Assembly: GCA_027627225.1 (NCBI GenBank)
Contig: CM051024.1
Location: forward strand, 80,376,204-80,440,203
From: Congeria kusceri
Lineage: Eukaryota; Mollusca; Bivalvia; Myida; Dreissenidae
DNA length: 64,000 nt
Direction of reading: 5' to 3'
Position 1 is the first letter of the stretch; every line of letters starts with the position of its first letter. Below the pieces are notes generated by a model. That model saw only the letters and a list, made by a program, of their open reading frames with translations, made no database searches and had not been told where the DNA came from. Shown here piece after piece: positions 1 to 11,279 of this stretch. The translations under genes and the position numbers were made by a program.

Positions 1-925
1 CGGAAGTGATGTATGTGGCTTAAATAATAGTAAATGCATAGAAAGAATGCACTTAGTTTATGCAAAACTTTGTAAGTAGTAGGACAACAGACACAAAATA
101 ATCTCATATACGGGGCGCTGGGACAAATTCCGCTTATTTAGTATCGATATGTTAAAGTTATAAACTATTGGATTCAGTTCTACAGTGTGATCATTTTAAA
201 TTTGTCAACGTTGTACAACAGATGTTATTAAGTGATTTTGAAATGAACCGAGAAAAATGTATTGGGTCAAAATGTAAAAAACTTTATTAAAAAATCTAGG
301 TTTTAGCGGAGTATGGTACATTCTGGGTGTTGGTGATGTTATTGTTTTTATCTCAATTGTTAACCAAAGAATCGCCGCAATTTATATACAACATAAAATC
401 TTCTATATACATCTAGAGGTACACAATATAGCTTATCTCGGAAATTGTGTAAACTTAACAAAGTTCAGAATTGCCTTACCACGTGTAAGAGTTTCAGCCG
501 AAATACTAAAAGTAGAGTCAGGCAAGGCGTGCAACTTACATTTTTAAAACCTTTCAATTGAGAACACAAGTATATTACGAATGAAGTGTGTCCAAAACAG
601 TTATAAATATGGTAGGTGAAGATTTACTTATGAATTGTATTGCCAAAATGAATCCTTTTACTCTGAGTATATATTTTTAGAAATGTTAAGTTTGGCATTT
701 GAACACGCATAGATAATGTTAACCTATAAATGTATATTCCTTTTATGGACATTATTAATGTTTATGTATGTGAACCTGTATGCTATTTACCAATGCATTG
801 TATTTACTTATAGTTGTGTATCAATGTGTACCCATGGGCATATTGCCTAAAGTATTAGAAATACTACTATTAATACTATAGATAATTTCACAAATTATTC
901 TATTACTCTTACTTCAATTTCTACT

Positions 926-1142
926 ATGATTACTACTGCTTGGATAATCGACTTGGATAAGTCACCAGTTTCAGCCGCTGCTGTTCTGTACTGGTTGATG
1001 ACTGACTTCGACCCAATAGCCAGTTTTTCCCGCCATAGAGATGAAGTAGCACACACACACTTGATAATTCCACATGCGAACGAAACAGCTTATCAACCGG
1101 TGTCACAGTCCACGCCGAATATTTCAAGGACAGTGACGAAAG
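926..1142 (+). CDS. Exon 1 (A), DUF1647-like gene copy 1
   Basis: Open frame from ATG at 926 to a donor at 1143 (AAAG|gtattg), ending in phase 1. It reads ...SAAAVLYWLMTDFDPIASF... and ...NETAYQPVSQSTPNIS.... The same 217 nt occur in copy 2 (41342-41558) with the frame kept. The start is uncertain: no acceptor precedes the ATG, but 'gtttcag' just before the Ala-Ala-Ala stretch would make a phase-1 acceptor and an internal exon. I do not recognise a domain here. Confidence 0.45.
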
Positions 1143-4100
1143 GTATTGATAGTAATATTGCTCTACAACTGTTTCCTTTCTGGTTTATATATATGTATAT
1201 GTCTTTTTAGTCATTTGTTTGGCTTTTGTTCGATAAGAGTGTCAATTTGTTTTGACATTGGTAAATTTATTCTTATACACTGTCACGACTATCAATATCT
1301 ATATATAATATTACATACTATGCATAGTATCATACTTTTGCATGATTATTCTCTTATATGTTTTTATGTAACACTATTATGTAAATGTATACTCATGGGC
1401 ATTATTGACTCGATGTGTTTCCAATAAAACGGTAATCGTTATCTCTTAGAAACGCCCTGTGATTTTCTGCTGATAATAGGACGATTTCTGTAAACAATAC
1501 ACAAACGTCTATCTTTTCTTGAACTCAGTGTTACTTGTAAACACATAAAACGTCCAGATTTATTCAGACAATTCCGACCATCGTCCATACTTTTCTGCTG
1601 AGAAATATATGACAACTGTCCCGTTCTGCTGATAATAGTAAGCATCATACAAACGTCCACCATTTTTCTAATAAGTGCTAGAATCATAACGGAATGAAGC
1701 CGTTTCTGCAAAATGCAGTTCATTTCAAGAAGAATGCATACTTCTACCATTCTTCTCATCAGTGCTAGAATCATACAAACGAAAAACCTTTTCTGCAGAA
1801 TGCAGCTAATTGTAAGAATTATACAAACTTTCACCATTCTTCCCATAAGTGCTAGAATCATATAAACGAGCAACCTTTTCTGTAGAATGCAGTTAATTGT
1901 AATAATTATACCAACGTCTGCCTTTTCAAAAGCAACCCGTGCAGTAATTTGCGAGAATATTATTCCGGTCTGCTTTTCGTATAGCATTTGTTACACAGCG
2001 TACTAATACATTCCATATTGAAGTAATACAGATAACCGATATTATAAACTAAAGAATAGTAAAATTTTAATTATCTTACATTTTCCCATGGCAATTAAAG
2101 GGAAGATTTTGACGTTTGAATGTGCAACAACCAACATGTTATAATGACAATTCTTCTTTAATTCAACCTAAGATAAGAAGCTCTTAACACTCTTAATCAT
2201 TATGGGCTCTGAATTCATGTTGTAGACAGACTACTGAATGTAAATGTAAATTATAATTTATATCTAAAATGAAAGAATTCGACTTGCGTTACTTCGAAAG
2301 AAATCGAACGTCTGTATTATAACATGTAACAATAAAGGTACATGTTTATAGGTCGTAAAGTTTGCACCAATTTCAACGATGATTTGATATATTTCAGAGT
2401 GAGTATTGTGAACCTACATTTAATTTAATTATGTTTTCATTTTCACAACATGCACGCTTTTTACTTGTATGTAATATATCGGCGCTTACCTTTCATCTCT
2501 TTTCTCATAGTATTTCGTAACCTTCTTGCAGGTGTACAGAGACTTACCCCCATAGTGTACAGTGAACCTTGCAGCGGAACAATCAACGACTCACGTCGGA
2601 CCACGTTATTCCACGACTATGACAAAGTACAGCACTACATAAATGGTATTGCTGTCAAAGCCTTATTTCTTATAAATACAAATACTCATGCCTCAAAAGC
2701 AGATAAGATCACAATTGTATTATTACAGGAAGTATCCGCAATAATAGGCCAGAGACTTAATGCCAATGTGGTTGACCAGAGAGGAAAATACAACTGAAAT
2801 CACTATTTTATTGGACATTACCTAGGCCTAGAGACACTGTGCCCAAAACATTGAAAACAATAAACATTAAACCACAATGTATTTAAATCTAGGGCCAATA
2901 TGCATTGGAAACTTCAAGTCAATAAACATCCAATCTTTACTCGATTGGATCTAGAATCACTATGTTAATGAACGTTTACAACAATCCGATTAATTTCAGT
3001 GTTGTTATTAATTACTAATTATTAAAAATATATACACTTGTCGTACGAATGTTCTGTAAGAGGTTATGGCACTGTAGCATGGTCGCCACCATCAAATGTG
3101 TTTGCCTTTATATGTTTTCACTAAAGGCCGCTGTAGTACATGGTTGGCGATAAATGCAGGACATAATTATGGGCTGCTAAGAGTATTTTCCAACATTTAT
3201 TAAAAGTCTCCTGATGCTGACCACTTTTGTTACATCAAATTCATTATGATCTCTTTGTCTGCAAAATGTATTCTGATCACTAGACTAGATACCTTCTGTA
3301 TAACTTGAGTATGTTACTTTATTGAGAAATTATTAGAGTCAAGCACCGTTATAATGTTCGTAATTCAGAAATAAAGTACATCATGTCCTCTACTATCCCG
3401 TTGACCGGTCTGGCCGAGTCCGTTGCTAAAGATGCGGACCGTATTTTATGAGCGTTTACAGTATATGAATAAATAAGTTATCATATTCATACCTTGTTTT
3501 CCGTATAATACAGCCTTTACAAATACTTTTATCCTACATATGTGTAAGATAACATTTAGATCGTTTTCATTGGCTACACATTCTTTGATCTTTTGGTAAA
3601 TTTATAAGCCTTTTTTTTCGTTTAAAAGCATGTGATCAAAAGGCTTGCTTACTAACACAATTTCTGAAATCGTTTAATAAATTATGGTATGTAATGACAA
3701 CTATTGTGAGTTCCTATATAAAATACAAATTTCTATCATCCTGTATTTATTTGCCAGACTTATTCGGGAACTTGTCAGACATAAACGCGCTACCTAAAGA
3801 CGCTGACCCAGTGCTTATAACTGGAGTTTCGTCTAATCACTTACACGAGTCCCTAGACATGTTCGAGAACTTCAATTCTGTGGTGAGGAAAATGAAACCA
3901 AAACTGAGAATGATATTTTATGACTTGGGGCTTCAAGCTGGCGAACCAGAAAAAGTAAGGCTATCAGATGGTCTCTTAAACATCTAAACTGAATGTTATT
4001 TCTTTACGCCTTCAATTTTAAAAACACAATACCTTGTGCCAAATTCAGAACACTTTAAAATGATAATTAGGTATAATTTAAAAAGGAATTTGTTTCTTTT

Positions 4101-6863
4101 CCTTTTTTTCAATTATCGATGTTTCCCAGGATTTTGTCAGGAATAACATTTTGTAAATTAATTGTTAACGGATTGGTCAATGATAGTATAAATACTTTTC
4201 GAAAGATCGATTACATTGAATGATATAATGAATCACAAAGATGCAATGATTGGTTGGAAGGATAGAAAGCGGCATTTTGTAATAGATCGTTTTTAATGCG
4301 GTAACAACTATGTATTTCGGATCCGCTACCTTATTTGCTCCTTTATTTAAAATGTTTTTATCATCAGCGATACTCGTTAAGTTGCCAATCTAAGATCATA
4401 ATCTTTAAGTGTTTTCTTGACTAGTTTCCTAAAATTTAATGTACATGTTTTGTCATAATTATAATGTTTCAGTCTTTTAGTCAATTCTGAGTTTCGGTGT
4501 TTTTAAGTTTCAGGAAGCTCATTTTGGAATACATTTATACGATGTTTCGCTTCGTTTTTTTTTATTAAAATGAGTTTCCGTTTAACAATGCGGCTACGGT
4601 TGCAAAATCAAAACATGAACCATAGCAGTATTTCTTCAGCAAGAGGAAGTATATTAAAAATACATTTTGTGAAACTGCAGGAGAAACCCTTTATAACATG
4701 ACATAGACGTGCACGTAAACATAGATATAATATTATTCCTAATATAAACTACCTTGCAACATTTTGTGCGTGTTTCAAACCACAAGTCAAACGTTTATAT
4801 CTATGTTTAAGGATTAGGTCAACTCATCCACATTGATAGACCAGCCCTTTATTAATGTCGTCCTATTTTAATTCGCTTTGTTCACCTATTTGTTTTTAGA
4901 TAAAATCGATATGTCAGTGTGAATACAGACTGTTCCCATTTGAAAGGTTTCCAGATCACGTGAAACCCCTCAAGGGCTATGCCTTCAAACCACTGGCGAT
5001 AATGGTAAGGATGTAATGGTCTTATCAGATGTAGATGACTATGTCCCAAGCTCCCATTTAACTATTACAAATGCAAGTAACAAACAAACTTTATATGTAA
5101 TTTTTGAATAAGCCTAACTGAAAAATACTGCGAAATATTGACAGGACATACAAATTAAAACGCAATTTATATGTATGTTAACCAATGACATGTATAATCT
5201 AGGTTCATTTGTTATCGTTTACGATGTATACATATGTGTCATTGTAATGCCCCATCTCCAAAAATGGGGAGCATATAGTCACCGCTTAGTCCGTCCGTCC
5301 GAATTCTAATTTAACTGACATTCAGTTTGTCTGGATAAAAAATACATTCTTTCTGCCCATTCTTCCTTCCGTCTGTCAGGTATTTGGTTTCACGTGATTT
5401 CAGGCAGAAATGACTACAATTCAATAAATCTAAAAATAATGCCTCATTCCATGCAAAATAACATGCGTATTTTTTTCAAAAGTTATTGCACTTGGAGTAC
5501 TATCATATCCGCGATAGTTATCAGGAACCAGTGACTCAAGTTAAAGAAAACTTAATGTGCAACATACCGACCAAGAGAACACGCACATATTCGTATCACG
5601 TTTCGGTCTTTAGATTTATCTTTGAGTTACTGCCCTTCGCTAATACTATGTTGTAGTTTTATTTCCGCCTTAGATCCCATGAAACTGAAATCCAATTAAA
5701 CTTTATATGAAGCATCTCTACCACGACGACATGCTTTATTTATCATGGAGTTATTGCCCTTTTATAAGCAAATAATAATTGTCTTTTCCGCTTAAACTCG
5801 CATGATCCAACATTTATTAAATTTTGGGTTCACTGTGCAGCATCCTGACTATAAGGCATATTGTTAGGTCGTTCTGGTCTTATGCTTTATCATGGATTTA
5901 TTTTCCTTTGATAATAAAATGATGTATCTTCATTTTCGCGCTAGATCTTAAGAACTAATGACTCAAATTCAACAGCCGGAAACATGGTGCTTTATGTGCA
6001 CCATCCATACTATGACGACATACGCATATGGTTAGGTCGCTCCGGTCTAATGAGTTATCATGGAATTATTGTCCTATGATGATCAATTTCTTCATTTTCG
6101 CACTATAACTCAGAAAATAAAACTTACATTCAATGCAGCTGCATGTCCAGCATCCCAATCAAGAGGGCGATCGCATTTATCCCTTTTAGTGTAAATGCAT
6201 CATGCAGTTATTGCCCATTGATATTAAAATAATATGTATTTTCATTTCGTCTCTTTCCCTTAGGACCTATAAATAACTTAAATTCAATAATTGATCTATG
6301 ATGAACATTATTAAAAGATCTAAGGTTATTATGATTAATTGTAACTATGTTTCTAGTGTTTACCACTTCAGATGGTATTGAAAGAGTATCCCTTCGCCTT
6401 GTGGATGGATTCATCTATACGTTTTAAGCAATCCAACATATCTCGACTGTTCGACATGGCACGGCGCCTGGACGTAATCTGCGTGGCCGGTGGCGGCTCA
6501 GTCGCTCTTCGAACACTTCCAGCGACGTTCGAATATTTTGGCGAGCAACCATGCACCTTCAGGAACCTGTCAGAAATTCAAGCTGGATTTTCGATTTCGC
6601 GAACAACACCATTTGTTGTAGAGAACATACTTAAGCCTTGGATTGCGTGTGCCCTTTTGATCGACTGTATGGTTCCCCACGATGGATGGAGCAAGTATTT
6701 TGATTGTGATCGTAATGGCAATGTTTATGGTGATTGCCATAGATATGATCAGTCCATATGGGGCATAGTGCTCTACCGTGCATACGGCTATGATGTCTTC
6801 AAACGCATGCAAAGATTCGAAGGAGAATTTGTGAAACTGCCTTGGCTTCAGATACATTTATAA
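926..6863 (+). CDS. Putative DUF1647-like glycosyltransferase-like gene, copy 1 (five exons)
   Basis: Gene model joined from exons 926-1142, 2532-2645, 3758-3954, 4900-5004 and 6372-6863. Each internal border has GT/AG and the phases agree (1, 1, 0, 0). The joined protein reads through a segment with ITGVSSNHLHESL and IFYDLGLQ (exon 3), then CEYRLFPFERFPDHV and YAFKPL (exon 4), then FALWMDSSIRF and CHRYDQSIWGI (exon 5). This order (Thr-x-x-Ser-x-Asn-His, Tyr-Asp-Leu-Gly-Leu, Arg-x-Phe-x-Phe-x-x-(Phe/Tyr)-Pro, Trp-Met-Asp-(S/T)-S, Asp-Gln-Ser) is what I recall of DUF1647 and related animal proteins thought to be Golgi glycosyltransferases. Enzyme activity is inferred, not shown. No membrane anchor is visible, so a 5' exon is probably missing, or exon 1 begins at the acceptor near 976 instead of at the ATG at 926. 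A possible AATAAA lies at 7220. A paralogue sits at 41342-46598. Confidence 0.6.
1589..1937. repeat. 87-bp minisatellite in intron 1 (A1)
   Basis: The motif 'tgctagaatcat' recurs at 1676, 1763 and 1850, exactly 87 bp apart, with 'ttctgcagaatgcag' and 'caccattcttc' in each unit and weaker units on both sides. Since 87 is divisible by 3, the minus strand stays open for 182 codons (1439-1987) with a 29-residue repeat (CILQKRLLVYMILALM...). I treat it as an intronic minisatellite, not a gene. Confidence 0.8.
2532..2645 (+). CDS. Exon 2 (B), DUF1647-like gene copy 1
   Basis: The acceptor cttcttgcag|GT starts the exon in phase 1, matching the end of exon 1 and making a Gly codon at the join. It reads VQRLTPIVYSEPCSGT and FHDYDKVQHYIN. 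The proposed donor ATG|gtattg at 2646 ends in phase 1, which fits the next exon. The frame stays open to 2797, so a longer exon or an alternative 3' end is possible. The same open extension exists in copy 2, but the copies are so alike that this does not prove coding. Confidence 0.45.
3758..3954 (+). CDS. Exon 3 (C), DUF1647-like gene copy 1
   Basis: The acceptor ttatttgccag|AC and donor AAAAA|gtaagg are both strong. The 197 nt enter in phase 1 and leave in phase 0. It encodes LFGNLSDINALPKDADPV, then ITGVSSNHLHESLDMFENF, then RMIFYDLGLQAGEPEK. The 'T-x-x-S-x-N-H' and 'YDLGL' blocks are the N-terminal half of the DUF1647-like region. This is among the clearest coding exons in the window. Confidence 0.7.
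4900..5004 (+). CDS. Exon 4 (D), DUF1647-like gene copy 1
   Basis: A 105-nt exon with acceptor tgtttttag|ATA and donor ATAATG|gtaagg, phase 0 at both ends. Its 35 codons read IKSICQCEYRLFPFERFPDH then VKPLKGYAFKPLAIM. It joins exons 3 and 5 in frame. Copy 2 has the same exon at 45561-45665 with a few substitutions (KPLKGY to KQLKTY). It has no in-frame ATG near its start and is easy to miss as a short open frame. Confidence 0.65.
5250..6330. repeat. Degenerate tandem repeat filling intron 4 of copy 1
   Basis: After 'ccccatctccaaaaatgggg' (5250) come loosely repeated units of about 125-170 bp. Each has a version of 'ttatcatggagttattgccc' (near 5612, 5741, 5888, 6056, 6199) and of 'tcattttcgcnctagatct'. 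This wording is common in bivalve dispersed repeats. It is absent from intron 4 of copy 2. Confidence 0.65.
6372..6863 (+). CDS. Exon 5 (E, terminal), DUF1647-like gene copy 1
   Basis: Acceptor accacttcag|ATG, phase 0, open to the TAA at 6861. The 163 codons begin MVLKEYPFALWMDSSIRF and include LDVICVAGGGSVALRTLP, then FEYFGEQPCTFRNLSEIQAG, then CHRYDQSIWGIVLYRAYGYD. The Trp-Met-Asp-Ser-Ser and Asp-Gln-Ser blocks resemble donor-site and acid/base regions of GT-A-type enzymes; that role is inferred. The last residues (EGEFVKLPWLQIHL) differ from copy 2 (RGDFVYISR), so the two C-termini have drifted apart. The N-terminal Met may just be an internal residue. Confidence 0.7.
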   Translation: MVLKEYPFALWMDSSIRFKQSNISRLFDMARRLDVICVAGGGSVALRTLPATFEYFGEQPCTFRNLSEIQAGFSISRTTPFVVENILKPWIACALLIDCMVPHDGWSKYFDCDRNGNVYGDCHRYDQSIWGIVLYRAYGYDVFKRMQRFEGEFVKLPWLQIHL

Positions 6864-7419
6864 ATAATTAGGATTAAAACCAAAACCAAGTATCTGGATA
6901 GATAAGTTTTCTATATATACTCGGTTTTGGCTTTTAATATTATGCCAAAATTCAATAATCCATTATTTATGCAAACTAGTTGTTATTAAAGTGCTAAAAT
7001 AGTTTTGATAAACTGAAGCAAAGAATGACTGTATTACAATCCAAACCAATTGAGTCTACCATTCTCGTGTATAATTGTTTATTCAGATGTGAAACGTGTC
7101 ATGCAGTCATTTTTTACATACCATTATACGGATTTTAGACAGACAAACAGCTGTCTGATATATTTTGCTAAATCATGCATCTATGTTACTGAATGTTTAG
7201 TTGTAGTCATTTTACTTCAAATAAAATCACCTCATATATTACAAATATACAAATATATTTAAATATTTACATCAACTCTCACTTTGTTACTGTTATGGCG
7301 TCGCCAATAGAAAAATAAATCACCCACACTAAAACATTTTCATGATTTTCCATTATATGTAATAAAACATAATTTACTGTCTAGAGACTTTTGGAAATGA
7401 CAATACAGATATTAACATG
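6864..7419. other. 3' flank of gene copy 1, no further gene seen
   Basis: AT-rich. An AATAAA at 7220-7225 could end the copy 1 transcript, about 360 bp past the stop. Nothing else is supported. Confidence 0.4.
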
Positions 7420-7640
7420 GACATCACAGGTCGGAGTGTTGTAATGGATATAGTGTCCGCCTTGCGGTCGGGAGGTCGTGAGTTCGATCCCTACTCAAGG
7501 AGCGTTCAAATGATCTTTCGCAAACAGCACCAAGTACAAATACTGGTTCTACCCAGGAAACAGACCCGAACGTGTCTTGATAAGCCTACGGCCGTTGAGC
7601 TTAAATAGTAATAACATGAAGTAACAGGGACATCCATACA
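7420..7640 (+). mobile_element. tRNA-derived SINE
   Basis: A tRNA-like head (7425-7490) includes 'gtgagttcgatccc', a good Pol III B box, preceded by 'ggatatagtgtccgcc' as a weak A box. It is followed by a body with 'ctggttctacccagg' and 'gtgtcttgataagcc', wording I associate with widespread molluscan SINEs. The head reads through 63 codons by chance. The ends are approximate. Confidence 0.65.
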
Positions 7641-7797
7641 CTCATGCAAGGAAATCGCATCTTAAAAAATAGACATGGTGATTAATTTCTGGAATTTTAC
7701 GAAGGTCAAAACTTTATGTTTTGAATTGGTGCATCACATCAGAAAATGGCACTTGTACCACTATTTCGACCAAGAAATTAAAGTAATCGAATATAAA

Positions 7798-7922
7798 TAG
7801 CATAGGCAGTTGAGGGGTATAGTAAATATTGCACCCCGAGGAGAATGATGCCAGAAGCCTGGGTTGACATCACTCTTCGAAGGGGGGGGGGGCAATATTT
7901 ACTATACCCTTCAAAATGCCTG
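7798..7922. mobile_element. Short hairpin element (MITE-like)
   Basis: The arms 'ggggtatagtaaatattgc' and its reverse complement near 7890-7912 flank a ~50-bp loop ending in a G tract. The outer bases 'ataggcag' and 'tgcctgtgat' also pair. No coding content. Confidence 0.65.
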
Positions 7923-8115
7923 TGATATTTATTTTATTGTACCTAACAAAAATATTATAATTCAAAGAACACACTAGTCTTACATTGTAAACTAAAGTTT
8001 ATTGTTGGAAAATCAAACGCTCGTCGACATTTATTTTTTTTTAATACATTTTAATAAGCGCCTACTGATCATTAGATTATAATACGGATTTCTCAGGGGG
8101 TATATTAGATAATTA

Positions 8116-8256
8116 ACCCATGGCTGAGAGGCTGATATGAAATAATATCAACCCGAGAAATGTTATATCAACCGAGGCGGTAGCCGACGTTGATATGACT
8201 TTTCAAGGGTTGATGTTATTTCATATCACCCTCTCAGCCATGTGTTATTTATTTCA
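8116..8256. mobile_element. Second hairpin element (MITE-like)
   Basis: The arm 'catggctgagaggctgatat' pairs with 'atatcaccctctcagccatg', extended by 'gaaataatatcaaccc' and its partner. The arms are about 40 bp and the loop about 60 bp. It lies about 200 bp from the hairpin at 7798. Confidence 0.7.
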
Positions 8257-9874
8257 TTATACCGAACAATCCTTAAAACACCTTGAAATTATAAGCTTCG
8301 TGATTTTTCCCCCTTACTTAAATGTAGACTACAGTAACTTGACATTACCATTTTACAATACAATAATTATATAGTTAAAACAGTAAATCAGCCTTCCGTA
8401 CTATCCAATGCTTCGCAGACATGACCTTAATTTGTACTGGCATACTATTGAGTGTGTACAGCTATATTTTGACGTATCAATTTTTAAGATAGCGTGAGCG
8501 ATATGAAGTTTATACAGCGCGTTAGTTTAAATCGGTTATAAACATGGCGAAATACGGACGAACGTTAGATCGCGTGATTCAAACAGGAATAATACACAGT
8601 TGATTGAAAGTGTTTACTGGATATAAGATCACATAACATATCAATGTGTGGCATAATCTGCAAACAAAATGAGCAGTGACGACACAAACCAGCTTTCAAT
8701 GGACTAATAATATTACATAGGATTGTGTTGAGTCGTGTTTAAACACAGAATTAAAGAAACCATGCATCGGTAATGTCTAAGCCTAAAATTATTTGGGAGG
8801 CCAAAATTGATAATCGGGCAAAGGTTTGGGGACAAAATACGAATTTAAAGATACGTTCTGACCAGTCATGGCGATTCGAAAACATATCGCGTTTCTGATA
8901 ATCACGGTCCACATGAAAAATAATTAAATTGAAATAGAAAAGGTTAAGCTTTGTAGATACAAAAAGGTTATGAAAATGCTTGTAGCTGGTTATTAATTGT
9001 AAAACGACGTCAGCACTTTGGAGCAGTTTGGAGGTAAAAGTTGCATAGTCGTCAAAAAAACAACGCTGTTCTATTACTAGCTCCGCGCGAGGGTGATATC
9101 AAAAAATATTACCCTGTGGTATAACTGTTGGTCTATGGAAAAAAACACAGAGAGGTCACCTGAGGTGTAATAATAAAAAGTATATCCCGCTCGGTGTATA
9201 TTGCATTCCAACGCCATGACATATTAAAATTATACAGTGATGGGTATAGGGGATTTTAAAATATTAAAACGAAATGAGGTATAATAATATATTTGATAGT
9301 AACCACAGCGTCTCAATCGTTAACTTATTTAATACATTATAGTTAGTTACTTTATCAAACCAAAGTGCTCAGTACAAACGTTTGCAGTGATGCATTGTAA
9401 AGAAACTCATAATTATGTCTGATTGTCTGATAGTGCTTTTAGTGGCAAAAGTTTCAGTTGTGAATACATAGCTGTTGATGTCAATGACAGACATGCATTG
9501 TCGGTTATAATTGTACTAATTTAAATCTGCAAAGGCAATTGGAATGACTGTGTAGACATGCATTTGACTTATATTACAAAGCTGACGATAAATGCATATC
9601 AAAACTTTGAATAACTAAAAGAAACCATAGCGTCTATTATTCATACAAACATGCATGTTTTTATGAAAGGGGAACTCTTTTTTAAACCACCGGCACCAAA
9701 GGCGAAATTAGATAATACGATAATGACAAACAACGATGATTCTGCCAAAAGATAAACTGTCTTAAGCGTCAAAATGATATCAACAGACGATCTCAAAAAA
9801 ATACTGAGAACTTTTATAGACACACGAAATTTGGATGATAATTATTGTCCACATTTTGCGTTTCTATGAAATTA
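8257..9874. other. Non-coding, AT-rich
   Basis: No exon, RNA or recognisable element seen. 'aaggttatgaaaatgcttgtag'-type sequence and short A/T runs only. Confidence 0.4.
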
Positions 9875-10020
9875 TACACAGCGACAATTATCGCCATCAT
9901 CTCCAATCGCCGCTGTGTAGCACACAGCGATAATTATCGTCCAAATCTCGCTTCGTCGCATCCTCGCGGTCTGGCAAGCAACGATAATTGTCGCCCAAAT
10001 CTCGCTTCGTCGCATCTTTG
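9875..10020. repeat. Left inverted array flanking the LINE
   Basis: Imperfect ~65-bp units, each with a copy of the palindrome CGATAATTATCG (perfect at 9928-9939; variants near 9881 and 9982) and 'ctcgcttcgtcgcat'. The array is the reverse complement of the one at 13941-14130, so the pair forms long foldback arms around the LINE. Confidence 0.7.
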
Positions 10021-10238
10021 CCTCTGGCTTTACGCACGAGACATTGTTGCATTCCGCACCGTCATTATTTTATATCGCTCTTAGGCCTTGACACAGTGCA
10101 GACGTGTTTTTGAATTCTCAAAATAATAAGCGTTTTATGTGAATAAAAACTGGAATTTAACTCTGATTTTGATCAGTTGTGTGTGATAATTTTCAATATT
10201 TCACATAATTTCGAGGTTATTATTCAGCCAGTGAAAAC

Positions 10239-10523
10239 GTGGGATTTTATTATCAGGACAAGGTTGATGTTAAGCAGCGGGTCCGCGCAAAGCAAGATGT
10301 TACTTCAATCCGGGTTGCAGACCAGTTTCCAAAAGAGATCCAGGAAAGGCGCAGAAAACACATTACATTTATGAACAAGTGTCGCAGTGAAGGTAGATTT
10401 GTAAACCTTAACTATGCTAAGCTTTATGTTGACAATCAAGTATACACCGCTGACACTGTTCCGATTGTTGAGCGGTCAGCCGACGAGCCAATGAGAACGA
10501 GTGATGCTGTGGCCCGACCTTAG
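10239..10523 (+). pseudogene. LINE ORF1 C-terminal remnant
   Basis: It reads QFPKEIQERRRKHITFMNK and AKLYVDNQVYTADTVP. The pattern (F/Y)P-x-E-(I/V)-x-x-(R)RR followed by a basic stretch and KLYVDnxxY is typical of the C-terminal domain of L1-like ORF1 proteins, which bind the element RNA. The N-terminal part is missing. It ends at a stop 28 bp before the first ATG of the endonuclease frame. Confidence 0.55.
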
Positions 10524-10529
10524 GAAACA

Positions 10530-11279
10530 GAGCAGAGACGGCTACGTGTATTGCAGTGGAATGTGCAGGGCCTGGCGAATAAACATTCTGACTCTGAATT
10601 TCTAAATCGTATTTCCGATTTTGATATTTTAGTGTTCTGTGAAACATGGAATAATAACCATTCAATAGTTAACATTAACAATTTTGATAATTTGCACTGT
10701 CCAAGACCTAAACGTTTTAGTGGTGGAATTATTGTATACTGCAAATGCTTTCTAAGAAATTATATTGAGATTGTAGAAATCAATCCGAATGGATTATTAT
10801 GGTTTAAATTGAGTAAGTCGCTTACAGGAACAGATAGGGATATATTCTTTTGTTGCAGCTATAGCCCGCCAGAAGACTCTACTGTATATACAAGTGTTTC
10901 TTCGCCTTTATATAACTTTGACTTTTGTGAACAAATTAATTCAGATATTAGAAAGTATTGTACCATTAATAATATTGTTTTAATAGGTGATTTAAACAGT
11001 AGGGTGGGCCTTACATCAGATTTAATAGGAGATATTAATTTAGGTAGATTTATTGAACTCCCCGAGTATGATTCGTCTTATGAATTACCAAAACGTCTCA
11101 GCTTTCATAACAGTGTCAACGGTTTTGGTAGTAAGCTATTACATTGTTGTAAGGATAATTCTATTATTATTGCTAAGGCAGACTTGACAATGGCAAATAC
11201 ACCTATCATAATCCGACTGGTTAAGGTTCAAGCGTTGTTGATTATGTTATTACAAATACCAAAATATTTAGTAAAATGA
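10530..11279 (+). pseudogene. LINE ORF2, endonuclease part
   Basis: It starts LRVLQWNVQGLANKHSD, with the first ATG at 10551. The region includes LVFCETWNNN (catalytic Glu block), the GGIIVY block, IVLIGDLNSRVG (Gly-Asp-x-Asn), and in a shifted frame GSSVVDYVITN, then EFSDHCPVEF (Ser-Asp-His) at 11310-11340. A frameshift falls near 11200-11225. These are the ordered motifs of an AP-endonuclease that nicks target DNA to prime reverse transcription. Confidence 0.75.

Larger units (their letters stand above)
1..5004 (+). repeat. Segmental duplication A, copy A1
   Basis: From base 1 to the end of exon 4, this segment matches 40411-45665 at very high identity through exons and introns alike. The match begins at or before the window edge. 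It stops sharply at the exon 4 donor, after which intron 4 is unrelated. Bases 1-925, upstream of exon 1, hold no other feature I can support. Confidence 0.9.

Noticed and set aside
3395..3460. tRNA-Leu/Ser-like start ('ggtctggccgagtccgt')
   Set aside because: An A-box-like word is present (also in A2 near 44060), but no B box, anticodon arm or acceptor stem follows.
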